Origin: Pseudomonas lurida
GTDB lineage: Bacteria; Pseudomonadota; Gammaproteobacteria; Pseudomonadales; Pseudomonadaceae
Assembly: GCF_013522705.1 (NCBI RefSeq)
Contig: NZ_JAAMRE010000026.1
Coordinates: 1 to 64,000 of the forward strand
Length of the DNA stretch: 64,000 nucleotides
Direction: 5' to 3'
Shown here piece by piece: positions 9,097-17,905 of the stretch. The position numbers were made by a program, and so were the translations under genes. How positions within the stretch are numbered: the stretch's first letter is position 1; every line of letters starts with the position of its first letter. Under the pieces are notes generated by a model that had not been told where the DNA came from, made no database searches, and saw only the letters and a list, made by a program, of their open reading frames with translations.

Positions 9097-11046
9097 TTAT
9101 CCGCTATTTACCGGTTTTTTTGCCCGTTTTGGGCTGGTCGATGTCTTGCGAGCGGCTGCCTTGCGTTTGTTTTTCCACGGCGTCGCTCCTCGGCCTGCCG
9201 GGCTGGCCGGGCCGGTGATGGTCATGCGCAGGCCATTGCAACGCGCCACCTGCTTGCTCATCCAGGCCGCCTGTTTGGCGACGAATTCCTCCAGACTCAT
9301 TTCACCGCTTTGCACCATGTCCAACGCTTGTTCCCAGATGGCGGTGGTGCCGGGGTCGGCGATGGCGCGGGGCACCGCGTCGATCAGGCTGAATGCCGCT
9401 GGCGTGGCGGCCAGCGCCTTGCCGTTCTTGACCAGGTAACCGCGGTCGAGCAGCCCCTGGATAATACCGGCGCGAGTGGCTTCGGTGCCGATGCCGGTGG
9501 TGTCCTTGAGCTTTTGCTTGAGCAGCGGGTCCTCCACCAGTTTGGCCACGTTTTTCATCGCCTTGATCAGGTCGCCTTCGGTAAAGGGTTTGGGTGGCTG
9601 GGTCCACAGGTCCTTGAGCGTGACCTTGGCTATTGCGTAATCCTGGCCCTGCACCAGCGCCGGTAGGGCCTGGGGCGCTGGCGCTTCGCGGCCCTTGGTG
9701 GGTGCGAGTGCTTCGGGCAGGGCGCGTTTCCAGCCTGGCTCGATCACCACTTTGCCCACCGCGCGCAGGGCAAAACCGGCGCAGTCGAAATCCGCCTGAG
9801 TGCGATCGTATTCGTGGTTGGGCAGGAACTGCGCCAGATAGCGTGCGCGAATCAAGGTGTACACCGCGCGGTGCTTGCCGCTGAGCTGGCCCACATCCTT
9901 GCCGGCCCCGGTGGGAATGATGCCGTGGTGGGCGCTGACTTTGGCATCGTTCCATGCCCGCGAGCGTCGCTGGGGATCGATATGCGGCATCAGGTCGCCG
10001 ACCGCCGGATCGGCACGTCCCAGCGCGGCGAGAATCTTCGGTGCCTCGCCGTGCTGGCTCAGCGGCAAGTAGCCGCAATCGCTGCGCGGGTAGGTGATGA
10101 CCTTGTGGGTTTCGTAGAGGGATTGGGCAATGTCCAGAGTTTCCTGTGCGCCGAGGCCGAGTTTCTTCGAGCAGATTTCCTGCAGAGTGCCCAGGTCGAA
10201 AGGCAAGGGCGCCACCTCGCGCATGCGTTCGGTGCGCAGCTTTACCAGGCGCGCGCTGGTGGCGTTGCCCATGGCATCGGCGGCGGCCTGCGCCAGTTGC
10301 GAGTTGAGACAGCGGCCCTGGTCGTCGCAGGCATCCTCGGCGGCGCGCCATTGGGCCGTGAAGATCATGTGTGCGTGGCGCAGGTCCACATCGATGGCCC
10401 AGTAAGCCACCGGGACGAAATCGGCGATGCTGCGGTCGCGGTCCACCACCAGGCGCAAGGTGGGCGTTTGCACCCGGCCCACCGGCAACACGCCTTGATA
10501 ACCGGACTGACGCCCCAGCAGCGTGAACAGACGACTCATGTTCATGCCGATCAGCCAGTCGGCGCGGGAGCGGCCCAGGGCCGAGTGGTACAGACTGAAG
10601 GTGTCGGCGCCGGGCTTGAGGGCGGCCAGCGCCTTGCGAATCGAAGCGTCGTCCAGCGCCGACAACCACAGCCGCTGGATCGGCCCCCGATAGCGGCAAT
10701 GCTCCACCAGCTCGCGGGCGATCATCTCGCCCTCACGGTCGGCGTCGGTGGCGATCACCAGTTCCTGGGCTTCCCCCAGCAAGCGCTTGACCGCCTTGAA
10801 CTGGCTGGCGGTCTTGGGTTTGACCAGCATCTTCCATTTGTCCGGCACGATCGGCAGGTCGGCCAGCACCCAGCGCTTGTACTTGGCGTCGTAGGCATCG
10901 GGCGGGGCGGTTTCCAGCAGGTGCCCAATGCACCAGGTGACGGTGACCCCATTGCCCAGCCAACACCCATCGCCACGACGACCGGCACCGAGCACCGCCG
11001 CAATGTCCTTGGCCTGGGAGGGTTTTTCACAAAGGTACAGCCGCAT
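9097..11046 (-). CDS. topB: DNA topoisomerase III
   Basis: 649 residues, the usual size of TopB, a type IA topoisomerase that passes single DNA strands and decatenates replication and recombination intermediates. The TOPRIM domain covers residues about 1-140: MRLYLCEKPSQAKDIA at the start, then ATDADREGE with the metal-binding acids. The domain with the GVLPVGRVQTPTLRLV motif and the active-site tyrosine region (VITYPRSDCGYLP) follows. The C-terminal tail is basic (KNKRKAAARKTSTSPKR) and lacks zinc-finger cysteines, as in many Pseudomonas TopB. Two upstream starts (11052, 11055) are possible; 11046 matches homologues beginning MRLYLCEKPSQ. It is transcribed alone. Confidence 0.95.
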   Translation of the reverse strand: MRLYLCEKPSQAKDIAAVLGAGRRGDGCWLGNGVTVTWCIGHLLETAPPDAYDAKYKRWVLADLPIVPDKWKMLVKPKTASQFKAVKRLLGEAQELVIATDADREGEMIARELVEHCRYRGPIQRLWLSALDDASIRKALAALKPGADTFSLYHSALGRSRADWLIGMNMSRLFTLLGRQSGYQGVLPVGRVQTPTLRLVVDRDRSIADFVPVAYWAIDVDLRHAHMIFTAQWRAAEDACDDQGRCLNSQLAQAAADAMGNATSARLVKLRTERMREVAPLPFDLGTLQEICSKKLGLGAQETLDIAQSLYETHKVITYPRSDCGYLPLSQHGEAPKILAALGRADPAVGDLMPHIDPQRRSRAWNDAKVSAHHGIIPTGAGKDVGQLSGKHRAVYTLIRARYLAQFLPNHEYDRTQADFDCAGFALRAVGKVVIEPGWKRALPEALAPTKGREAPAPQALPALVQGQDYAIAKVTLKDLWTQPPKPFTEGDLIKAMKNVAKLVEDPLLKQKLKDTTGIGTEATRAGIIQGLLDRGYLVKNGKALAATPAAFSLIDAVPRAIADPGTTAIWEQALDMVQSGEMSLEEFVAKQAAWMSKQVARCNGLRMTITGPASPAGRGATPWKNKRKAAARKTSTSPKRAKKPVNSG

Positions 11047-11140
11047 GGTCATCACATCAGATCGGGTTGATGCTTTGCAGGATGCTCAGTCGGATGGATT
11101 TGAGCAACCATTATCTGTATGGATGTACAGCTTTGAGTTT

Positions 11141-11215
11141 CAAGCTGCAAGCTGCAAGCGGCAAGAAAGAGCCGATTGGCTTTTACTTGCAGCTTGAAGC
11201 TTGCCGCTTGCCGCT
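11141..11215. repeat. Inverted array of AAGC-type short repeats
   Basis: CAAGCTGCAAGCTGCAAGCGGCAAG (11141-11165 region) is made of 7-base units and is followed, after 20 bases, by a complementary array (CTTGCAGCTTG then GCTTGCCGCTTGCCGCTT) ending at 11215. The two halves can fold into a long hairpin. It lies between the topB upstream region and the 3' end of the transporter gene, so it may end transporter transcription. Similar AAGCTGCAAG repeats are scattered in Pseudomonas genomes. Confidence 0.6.
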
Positions 11216-11218
11216 TAT

Positions 11219-12841
11219 TCAGTTGCTATCGATATCCACGTGCCGCGTTTCCTTAAGGCAGAACAACCCGACAATCAGGCTCACCCCCGTCACCACCACC
11301 GGGTACCACAGGCCGTAGAAGATATCGCCGGTGTATACCACCAGCGCAAACGATACGGTCGGCAGGAACCCGCCGAACCACCCGTTACCGATGTGGTAGG
11401 GCAGGGACATCGAGGTGTAGCGGATGCGTGTCGGGAAAAGCTCCACCATCAACGCCGCCAGCGGGCCGTAGCACATGGCCGCGATCAGGATCAGCAGCAC
11501 GATCAGCGCCACCACCATGACTTTGTTGACCTGCGCCGCATCCGCCGAAGACGGGTAACCGGCCAGGGTCACGGCGCCACGCAGGGCCGCTTCGTCAAAA
11601 CCGTCGATGCGCACATCGCCCACGCTCACCTGTACCGGGCTGCCGGCCGGCGCGGCGGCGCTGGTGTAAGGCAGGCCTTGTTTGACCAGAAAGGTCTTGA
11701 CCTTGTCGCATGGGCTATCAAACCGCGCCTTGCCCACCGGGTCGAATTGGAAGGTGCAGGTGGCCGGGTCGGCCAGCACGGTGATCGGCGCCTGGCGGCT
11801 GGCCTGGTCCATCGCCGGGTTGGTGTAGTGCGCCAGGCCCTTGAAGATCGGGAAATACAGCGCAGTGGCAAGCAGCAGGCCGAGCATCAGCACCGGTTTG
11901 CGCCCGATTTTGTCCGACAGCCAGCCGAACAGGATGAAGAACGGCGCGCCAATTACCACGCTGATAATCAGCAGCATGTTGGCCAGGGCCGGGTCCATCC
12001 GCAGGAACTGGGTGAGGAAGAACAGCACGTAGAACTGCGCCGCGTAGAAGGTCACGGCCTGCCCGCCGTTGATGCTGAACAGCGCGATCAGCACCACTTT
12101 GAGGTTTTCCCATTTACCGAACGACTCGCGGATCGGCGCCTTGCTGGCCTTGCCTTCCTCTTTCATTTTCAGAAAGGCCGGCGACTCATGCAGGCTCATG
12201 CGGATCCAGGTGGAGATGCCCAGCAGCACGATGGAAAACAGGAACGGAATCCGCCAGCCCCAGACTTCGAACTGGTCGCCGGTGAAATAGCGGCATGCCA
12301 GTACCACCAACAGTGAAAGCAGCAGGCCGATGGTGGCGGTGGACTGGATCCAGCTGGTGTGGAACCCGCGCTTGCCGACCGGTGCGTGCTCGGCGACATA
12401 CGTGGCGGCACCGCCGTATTCACCGCCCAGCGCCAGGCCCTGCAGCATGCGCAGCACGATCAGGATGATCGGCGCGGCAATGCCGATGCTGGCGTAGTTG
12501 GGCAACAGCCCGACGCAGAAGGTCGCCACGCCCATCAGGATGATGGTCACCAGGAACGTGTATTTGCGCCCGATCATGTCGCCCAGGCGGCCGAACACCA
12601 GTGCGCCGAACGGCCTCACCACAAAGCCGGCCGCGAAGGCCATCAAGGCAAAGATAAACGCCGTGGTGTCGTTGACCCCGGCAAAGAACTGTTTGCTGAT
12701 CACCGCCGCGAGGGCGCCGTAGAGGAAAAAGTCATACCACTCGAACACCGTCCCCAGGGACGAGGCGAAGATGACTTTTTTGGAATCGTTGCCGGTGCTC
12801 GCGTTTATTGCCGAGCCCAGGGGTTGAGCGTGGTCTGACAT
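11219..12841 (-). CDS. MFS transporter, metabolite:H+ symporter (ShiA/ProP-like) subfamily
   Basis: 540 residues with 12 predicted membrane helices. The MHS subfamily signature is clear: FEWYDFFLYG near residue 33, GRLGDMIGRKYTF (85-96, the loop 2-3 motif) and GEYGGAATYVAEHAP (140-154). Residues about 335-440 form an unusually long hydrophilic loop, probably periplasmic, with two cysteines (Cys362 and Cys378) that could pair. The cytoplasmic membrane protein should import a small organic acid or zwitterion with protons. The adjacent GMC oxidoreductase, 65 bases upstream on the same strand, suggests that the imported compound is an alcohol or polyol-like substrate, perhaps oxidised first. Confidence 0.88.
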   Translation of the reverse strand: MSDHAQPLGSAINASTGNDSKKVIFASSLGTVFEWYDFFLYGALAAVISKQFFAGVNDTTAFIFALMAFAAGFVVRPFGALVFGRLGDMIGRKYTFLVTIILMGVATFCVGLLPNYASIGIAAPIILIVLRMLQGLALGGEYGGAATYVAEHAPVGKRGFHTSWIQSTATIGLLLSLLVVLACRYFTGDQFEVWGWRIPFLFSIVLLGISTWIRMSLHESPAFLKMKEEGKASKAPIRESFGKWENLKVVLIALFSINGGQAVTFYAAQFYVLFFLTQFLRMDPALANMLLIISVVIGAPFFILFGWLSDKIGRKPVLMLGLLLATALYFPIFKGLAHYTNPAMDQASRQAPITVLADPATCTFQFDPVGKARFDSPCDKVKTFLVKQGLPYTSAAAPAGSPVQVSVGDVRIDGFDEAALRGAVTLAGYPSSADAAQVNKVMVVALIVLLILIAAMCYGPLAALMVELFPTRIRYTSMSLPYHIGNGWFGGFLPTVSFALVVYTGDIFYGLWYPVVVTGVSLIVGLFCLKETRHVDIDSN

Positions 12842-12906
12842 CGGGTAGCCCTCACAGTGATTATTTATTGTTGTTCCACTGTCGGCGCCGGGTGTGGCGC
12901 CGCTAT

Positions 12907-14553
12907 TCAGATTGCGTGAACCGGTTCTTTCTCCGGTGCGAAGCTCCTTGTGTTCGGCGAAAGGATCAGCTGCGCGGCTTTTTCCGCGATCATCAGCGTG
13001 GGTGAGCAGGTATTGCCGGAAGTGATGCGCGGCATGATCGAGGCATCGGCGACACGCAGGCCGGGGATGCCATGCACGCGCAATTGGGCGTCGACCACCG
13101 CGTCTTTATCGCTGCCCATGCGGCAAGTGCCCACCGGGTGGAAAATCGTCGTGCCGATGCGCGCGGCGGCTTCGTGCAGTTGCTCTTGGGTTTGCAGCGA
13201 CTCGCCCGGCAAGTATTCCACCGGTTTGAACTGGCTCAAGGCCGGCGCCGCGACGATGCGCCGCGTCAGGCGGATGGCATCGGCGGCCACGCGCAGGTCT
13301 TCGGGGTGGCTGAGGTAGTTGGGCTGGATCAGTGGCGCGTCCGCCGGGTTGGCCGAGCGGATATCGACCCGGCCACGGCTGTGCGGGCGCAGATCGCACA
13401 CCGAGGCGGTGAACGCGGGAAAGCCGTGCAACGGTTCGCCGAAGCGCTCCAGGGACAACGGCTGCACATGATATTCGAGGTTGGCCGAGGCCTGCTCCGG
13501 CCCCGAGCGCGCAAACGCGCCGAGCTGACTGGGCGCCATCGACAAGGGGCCGCTGCGGTCGTACAGGTAACGCAGGCCCATGCCCATCTTGCCCCACACG
13601 GTGCCGGCGATCTGGTTGAGGGTGCGCGCGTTTTCCAGTTTGTAGATCAGCCGCAGCTGCAAGTGATCCTGCAGGTTGCCGCCCACGCCGGGCAATTCGT
13701 GCAGCACATTGATGCCCAAGGGTTTGAGCACTTTGGACGGCCCGATTCCCGAACGTTGCAGGATGCCCGGCGAGCCCACCGAACCGGCGCACAGGATGAT
13801 CTCCCGGCGGGCTTTCCAACTCACGGGCTGGCCGAGCCGGCGCCCGACCACTTGAGAGGCACGCCCGTTTTCCAGCAGCACGCGGTCGACTTCCACTTCG
13901 GTGATCACGGTGAGATTGGGGCGTTGGCGGACGGGTTTGAGGAACGCCTTGGCCGCATTCCAGCGCACCCCGGCCTTCTGATTGACCTGGAAGTAGCCGC
14001 AGCCTTCGTTATCGCCCTGGTTGAAATCGCTGACATTAGCGATGCCGCTTTGCGCTGCCGCTTCGCGAAAAGCATCCAGGATCGGCCATGACAGTCGTTG
14101 CTGTTCGACGCGCCATTCGCCGCCATTACTGTGAAATTCCGAGCCACCGGCAAAGTGGTTTTCGCTGTGCTTGAACAGCGGCAGTACGTCCTTCCACGCC
14201 CAGCCGGCGTTGCCTTCGGCGGCCCAGCCATCGTAGTCACGGGCCTGGCCGCGCATGTAGATCATGCCGTTGATGGAGGAGCAACCGCCCAGCACTTTGC
14301 CTCGCGGATAGCTCAACGCGCGCCCCTGCAGGCCCGGCTGGGCTTCGGTTTTGAAGCACCAGTCGGTGCGCGGGTTTCCGATGCAGAACAGATAGCCGAC
14401 GGGGATGTGGATCCAGGGATAGTTGTCGCGGCCGCCGGCTTCCAACAGCAGTACGCGGTGGGCGGGGTTGGCGGACAGTCGATTGGCCAGCAGGCAACCG
14501 GCGGGGCCGGCGCCTACTACGACGTAATCATATTCAGCAGCTGCAGTGGGCAT
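12907..14553 (-). CDS. GMC-family FAD-dependent oxidoreductase (choline/alcohol dehydrogenase-like)
   Basis: 548 residues, typical of choline and long-chain alcohol dehydrogenases. The N-terminal FAD-binding segment YDYVVVGAGPAGCLLANRL (about 9-27) and the LLLEAGG adenine-contact motif are followed by GMC signature 1 (GKVLGGCSSINGMIYMRG) and signature 2 (GSVGSPGILQRSGIG). The C-terminal catalytic His region is FHPVGTCRMGSD. It oxidises an alcohol to an aldehyde, passing electrons to FAD and then an unknown acceptor. It is probably not BetA itself, since betB and betI are absent here. It is divergent from a LysR gene across 129 bases and in line with the transporter, forming a small uptake and oxidation module. 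Confidence 0.9.
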   Translation of the reverse strand: MPTAAAEYDYVVVGAGPAGCLLANRLSANPAHRVLLLEAGGRDNYPWIHIPVGYLFCIGNPRTDWCFKTEAQPGLQGRALSYPRGKVLGGCSSINGMIYMRGQARDYDGWAAEGNAGWAWKDVLPLFKHSENHFAGGSEFHSNGGEWRVEQQRLSWPILDAFREAAAQSGIANVSDFNQGDNEGCGYFQVNQKAGVRWNAAKAFLKPVRQRPNLTVITEVEVDRVLLENGRASQVVGRRLGQPVSWKARREIILCAGSVGSPGILQRSGIGPSKVLKPLGINVLHELPGVGGNLQDHLQLRLIYKLENARTLNQIAGTVWGKMGMGLRYLYDRSGPLSMAPSQLGAFARSGPEQASANLEYHVQPLSLERFGEPLHGFPAFTASVCDLRPHSRGRVDIRSANPADAPLIQPNYLSHPEDLRVAADAIRLTRRIVAAPALSQFKPVEYLPGESLQTQEQLHEAAARIGTTIFHPVGTCRMGSDKDAVVDAQLRVHGIPGLRVADASIMPRITSGNTCSPTLMIAEKAAQLILSPNTRSFAPEKEPVHAI

Positions 14554-14593
14554 CTGAAGTCTCGCTTGTTTTTCTTATTGCCCCCATCCTAGT

Positions 14594-14624
14594 TGTTAGT
14601 TTTCGTCTTAAAAATGTTAGTTTT
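14594..14624. promoter_or_regulatory. Two TGTTAGTTTT direct repeats between GMC and LysR genes
   Basis: TGTTAGTTTT occurs at 14594-14603 and again at 14615-14624, a 21-base period (two helical turns). It lies in the divergent promoter region of the GMC oxidoreductase and LysR genes. This spacing is suited to cooperative binding of a regulator on one DNA face, plausibly the LysR protein. No experiment or family consensus is used here. Confidence 0.4.
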
Positions 14625-14682
14625 TACCCAGCTGCTGTGCGTTTATAAACAGCGCTGCGACGGCCCACGCACAGGAGGCGAC

Positions 14683-15576
14683 ATGTTCGACTGGAATGAC
14701 TTGCGGTTTTTTCTCGAATTGCAACGCAGCGGTCGTCTGCTCACCGCCGCCCAGCGCCTGAAGACCACCCACGCCACGGTGGCGCGGCATATCGAGGCCA
14801 TCGAGAAGAGCCTGGGCACCGCACTGTTCGTGCAGCACGCCCACGGTTACGAGTTGACCCCTTCCGGCGAAGCCCTGCTCAAGCACGCCGAAGCCATGGA
14901 AAACGTCGCGCTGCTGGCCGAAGACGAACTCACCCACACCGCCGCGCCCCTGGGCAAGATCCGCCTCGGTGTGGCTGAAGGCCTGGGTGTGATGTTCCTC
15001 GCCGGACGCATGGGCGGCCTGTTCGAACGTTATCCGGGGCTGGAAGTGGAACTGGTGGCTGTGCCGCGCTTCGTCAGCATCCTCAACCGCGAAGCGGAGA
15101 TCAGCATCCACCTCGAACGCCCCAGCGTCGACCAACTCGTTACCCGCAAACTCACCGACTACCGCCTGGCCCTCTACGCCAGTCGCGCCTATCTGGACCG
15201 CCACCCGCCCATCGAAAAACGCGAAGACCTCGCCACCCATGCCTGGATCGATTACGTCGATGACCTGCTGTTCAGCCAGGAACTCAAACTGCTCAGCAGC
15301 TTTTGCCGCAACCCCAAAGTGGTGTTCCACAGCACCAGTGTCATTGCCCAACACCACGCCGCGCGCTCGGGGCTGGGGATTGCAGTGTTGCCGTGCTTTA
15401 TGGCGGCGTCCGACCCGCAATTGGTGCCGTTGCTGCCGGGGGAGCGGATTCAGCGCAGCTACTGGATCAGCTCGCGTCGCGAGTTGCACAAGTCGGTGCG
15501 GCTGCGGGTGTTGTGGGATTACGTGGTGGAGCTGTGCGCGCGGGAGCAAAAGCTGTTGCTCGGTGAGTCCAATTGA
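14683..15576 (+). CDS. LysR-family regulator divergent from GMC oxidoreductase
   Basis: 297 residues. The helix-turn-helix at residues about 1-60 (MFDWNDLRFFLELQRSGRLLTAAQRL) and the effector-binding domain to about 290 are both complete. The AGGAGG sequence 6 bases before the ATG at 14683 fixes the start; upstream in-frame codons lack such a site. The N-terminus matches the LysR subgroup beginning with a Phe-Asp-Trp pattern, which often controls an adjacent dehydrogenase or transporter. A 21-base-period direct repeat in the shared promoter is a candidate binding region. Effector unknown. Confidence 0.9.
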   Translation: MFDWNDLRFFLELQRSGRLLTAAQRLKTTHATVARHIEAIEKSLGTALFVQHAHGYELTPSGEALLKHAEAMENVALLAEDELTHTAAPLGKIRLGVAEGLGVMFLAGRMGGLFERYPGLEVELVAVPRFVSILNREAEISIHLERPSVDQLVTRKLTDYRLALYASRAYLDRHPPIEKREDLATHAWIDYVDDLLFSQELKLLSSFCRNPKVVFHSTSVIAQHHAARSGLGIAVLPCFMAASDPQLVPLLPGERIQRSYWISSRRELHKSVRLRVLWDYVVELCAREQKLLLGESN

Positions 15577-15643
15577 GCGCCGGACTGCGAAGCGGCCCTG
15601 AAACTGAACGCTGACCCAACACAAAATCTCAGCGCCTGTATTG

Positions 15644-15660
15644 GGGCCGCTTCGCGGCCC
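15644..15660. terminator. Hairpin between convergent genes
   Basis: GGGCCGC / GCGGCCC with a TTC loop lies between the LysR stop and the 3' end of the glutamine synthetase-like gene. A partly complementary CGAAGCGGCCC at about 15590 could extend it. There is no clear T-tract. It is probably a shared transcript end. Confidence 0.45.
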
Positions 15661-15739
15661 AGCGCGGGCGGTGCGACGATTCGACAAGCCCCCTCACCAC
15701 AACCACTGTGTGCGCCGTTCCCCCTGTGGTGAGCCGAGG

Positions 15740-17086
15740 TTAAAGAAACCAGCGGTATTCCCGCGCGTTGATTTCTTGTTGAAAGGCCAGATGATCCTGG
15801 CGCTTGTTCTCGCAATACACGTCGACAAATTCGGCGCCCAGCTTATCGCGCACGCTGGCGTGCTGCTGCATGGTGCGTACGGCGTCGAGCATGTCCAATG
15901 GGAAGTCGGCGCCGCTGTTGCGGTCTTCGTTCAGCGGGGCGATGGGTTCGCGCTGGGCGTCGAGGCCATGTTCCAGGCCGGCGAGGATCGCCGCCAGCAC
16001 CAGATACGGGTTCGCATCGGCGCTGGCCAGACGGTGTTCGATCCGCAGGTTGCGCGGGTCGGAGTCGGGGATGCGAACGCACGCATCGCGGTCCTCGAAA
16101 CCCCAGCAGGCGCGGGTGGCGGCGTTGACGGTGCCGCCCAGGCGGCGGAAGGCATTGTGGTTGGGCGAGAAGATCGGCATGCAATGGGGCAGCAATTCCA
16201 GGCACCCGGCCACCGCGTGGCGCAGCGGTTGCTGCTGATGCGCCGCCAGCAGGTTGTTGCCCGCGCCGTCATACAGGCTGACGTGCACGTGCATGCCGCT
16301 GCCAGGGTATTGCAAGTACGGCTTGGCCATGAAGCTGGCGCGGTAACCGTGCTTGAGGGCCACGCCGCGCGTGCTGCGGCAGAACAGCGCGGCCCAGTCG
16401 GCGGCGCGCAAGCCGTCGTCGAGGTGGCCGAAATTGATTTCGAACTGGCCGGGGCCGAGTTCGGCGGTAATCACCGTGATGTCGATGCCCTGGTCCTTGG
16501 CCGTCTGCGCCATGTCGTCCAGGACGCCTGAGAAGCGCGACAGTCGATCAATGTGCAGGGTGGGCTGGTCGTCGGCGTCGTCGCTCAGCGGGTCACGGGC
16601 AAATTGCGGCAGGCCATGATCGAGGGTTTTGTCGAACAGATAAAACTCCAGTTCGAACGCCACCACCGGATGGATGCCCTTGTGGTGCAGGCGCTGCAGC
16701 ACCTTGGCCAGCACTTCGCGGGGTTCGAATTCGATAGGGGCTTCGGTGCCGTCGGAGGTGATCAGCATCTGGCCCAGGGGCTGCGATTCCCAGCTCACCG
16801 GCTTGAGCGTGCCCGGCACCAGACGCCGATTCGCGTCCGGGTCGCCATCGTGGAAGCAGTAGTCGCCAATCTTGAACAGGCCGCCTTGAGCGCCGAGCAG
16901 CACGGCATTCTGCGGCAGCTTCAACGGGCTGCCGGCGGCGACCTTTTCGAGCATCTCGATCGGGTAGCGTTTGCCATAGAAATGCCCCGGAATGTCCAGG
17001 GCGATCAAGTCGACATAACGCACGTCCGGATGATGCTGGCGAAAGGTCCGTACTTCGGCCAGCAGCGTGGCGGATTGGCTTTTCAC
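15740..17086 (-). CDS. Glutamine synthetase family, gamma-glutamylpolyamine synthetase-like (PuuA/SpuI type)
   Basis: 448 residues, shorter than housekeeping GlnA (about 468) and typical of PuuA-like ligases that join glutamate to putrescine or another amine using ATP. Metal- and glutamate-binding motifs are present: VVAFELEFYLF, ELGPGQFEINFGH, GSGMHVHVSLYD and NPYLVLAAILAG. The adenylylation-site region of GlnI is absent. The GTG at 17086 is chosen because an ideal TAGGAG lies 10 bases upstream; that same TAG is the stop of the preceding cupin-type regulator, so the genes form an operon. The regulator resembles PuuR, which supports a polyamine or amine substrate, but the exact amine is unknown. 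Confidence 0.85.
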   Translation of the reverse strand: MKSQSATLLAEVRTFRQHHPDVRYVDLIALDIPGHFYGKRYPIEMLEKVAAGSPLKLPQNAVLLGAQGGLFKIGDYCFHDGDPDANRRLVPGTLKPVSWESQPLGQMLITSDGTEAPIEFEPREVLAKVLQRLHHKGIHPVVAFELEFYLFDKTLDHGLPQFARDPLSDDADDQPTLHIDRLSRFSGVLDDMAQTAKDQGIDITVITAELGPGQFEINFGHLDDGLRAADWAALFCRSTRGVALKHGYRASFMAKPYLQYPGSGMHVHVSLYDGAGNNLLAAHQQQPLRHAVAGCLELLPHCMPIFSPNHNAFRRLGGTVNAATRACWGFEDRDACVRIPDSDPRNLRIEHRLASADANPYLVLAAILAGLEHGLDAQREPIAPLNEDRNSGADFPLDMLDAVRTMQQHASVRDKLGAEFVDVYCENKRQDHLAFQQEINAREYRWFL

Positions 17087-17097
17087 GGGTAATGCTC

Positions 17098-17655
17098 CTA
17101 GTTGTAAACCCACAGCACGCGGGCGGGCAGGTCGGTGAGGTTGGCGTAGCGGCAATGGGCGAAACTGGCCAGGTGAAAGCTGTCGCCGGGGCCGAGCGTG
17201 ACCGCGTCGTTTTCACCGTCTACCCACAGCGTCAATTCGCCTTCCAGCACAAAACCGGCCTGTTCGGCGCGGTCGCTCATGGTCTGTTCACCGCTGTTGG
17301 CGCCCGGCGCCAGCAGACTGTCGAGGATGGAAAAAGCGCCGCTCATGCTCGGCGACACCAGGATGTCGGTGATGCCATTGGCGTAATACACCGTGCGCCG
17401 CTCGCTGGGGCGGGTTACCCACTCAATCGCCTTGGGCTTGGGCTGGCTGTAAAAGTAGGTGGTGGGCACGTCGAGGGCGTGGCTGATGGCGGTCAGGTCG
17501 GCCACGGTCGGGCGCGACAAACCGCGTTCGACCTGAGAGAGAAAGCCTACCGAGCGCTCGATTTTCTGCGCCAGCTGGGCGAGGGTGAGCTTCTTGTGCT
17601 TGCGCAAGTCATGGATCAGCGCGGCAAGGGTGGCGAGTTGTTCTTGTGGGGTCAT
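17098..17655 (-). CDS. XRE-cupin transcriptional regulator (PuuR-like)
   Basis: 185 residues, a two-domain repressor type. The N-terminal Cro/CI helix-turn-helix spans about 12-68, with LTLAQLAQKIERSVGFLSQVERG. The C-terminal cupin barrel spans about 110-182, with SDRAEQAGFVLEGELTLWVDGE and LGPGDSFHLASF. Cupin regulators of this kind bind a small metabolite, and relatives include PuuR for putrescine. It is the first gene of the operon with the glutamine synthetase homologue; its stop overlaps that gene's Shine-Dalgarno sequence. A perfect 10-bp palindrome begins at its own start codon and probably allows autorepression. Confidence 0.9.
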   Translation of the reverse strand: MTPQEQLATLAALIHDLRKHKKLTLAQLAQKIERSVGFLSQVERGLSRPTVADLTAISHALDVPTTYFYSQPKPKAIEWVTRPSERRTVYYANGITDILVSPSMSGAFSILDSLLAPGANSGEQTMSDRAEQAGFVLEGELTLWVDGENDAVTLGPGDSFHLASFAHCRYANLTDLPARVLWVYN

Positions 17656-17680
17656 GAAATTTATTTCTTAAAATTTCATG
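17653..17680. promoter_or_regulatory. Palindromic operator over the XRE-cupin gene start
   Basis: CATGAAATTT (17653-17662) and AAATTTCATG (17671-17680) are perfectly complementary across an 8-base spacer. The left arm contains the regulator's start codon (CAT at 17653-17655 on this strand). The placement over the translation start of the repressor itself suggests autoregulation. Confidence 0.55.
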
Positions 17681-17905
17681 AAAAATTACAGGATTAATTT
17701 CACGATGGCAATCGACGCATCGGTGGGCGATCGCCGGTGGCGAGGCCCGTGATGGAGTGCCCGTCAATCAGGTAAATAGGCAGAGAGAGCCACCTGTTCT
17801 AACCTCGACATGGCGAAACGTTAAGTTCTTGGCTAATTTTCCTACACATCACTCACGCAGTCGGGTCAGCGGTACCGCCCAGTCACAACGATCAGGCATA
17901 TTGCT

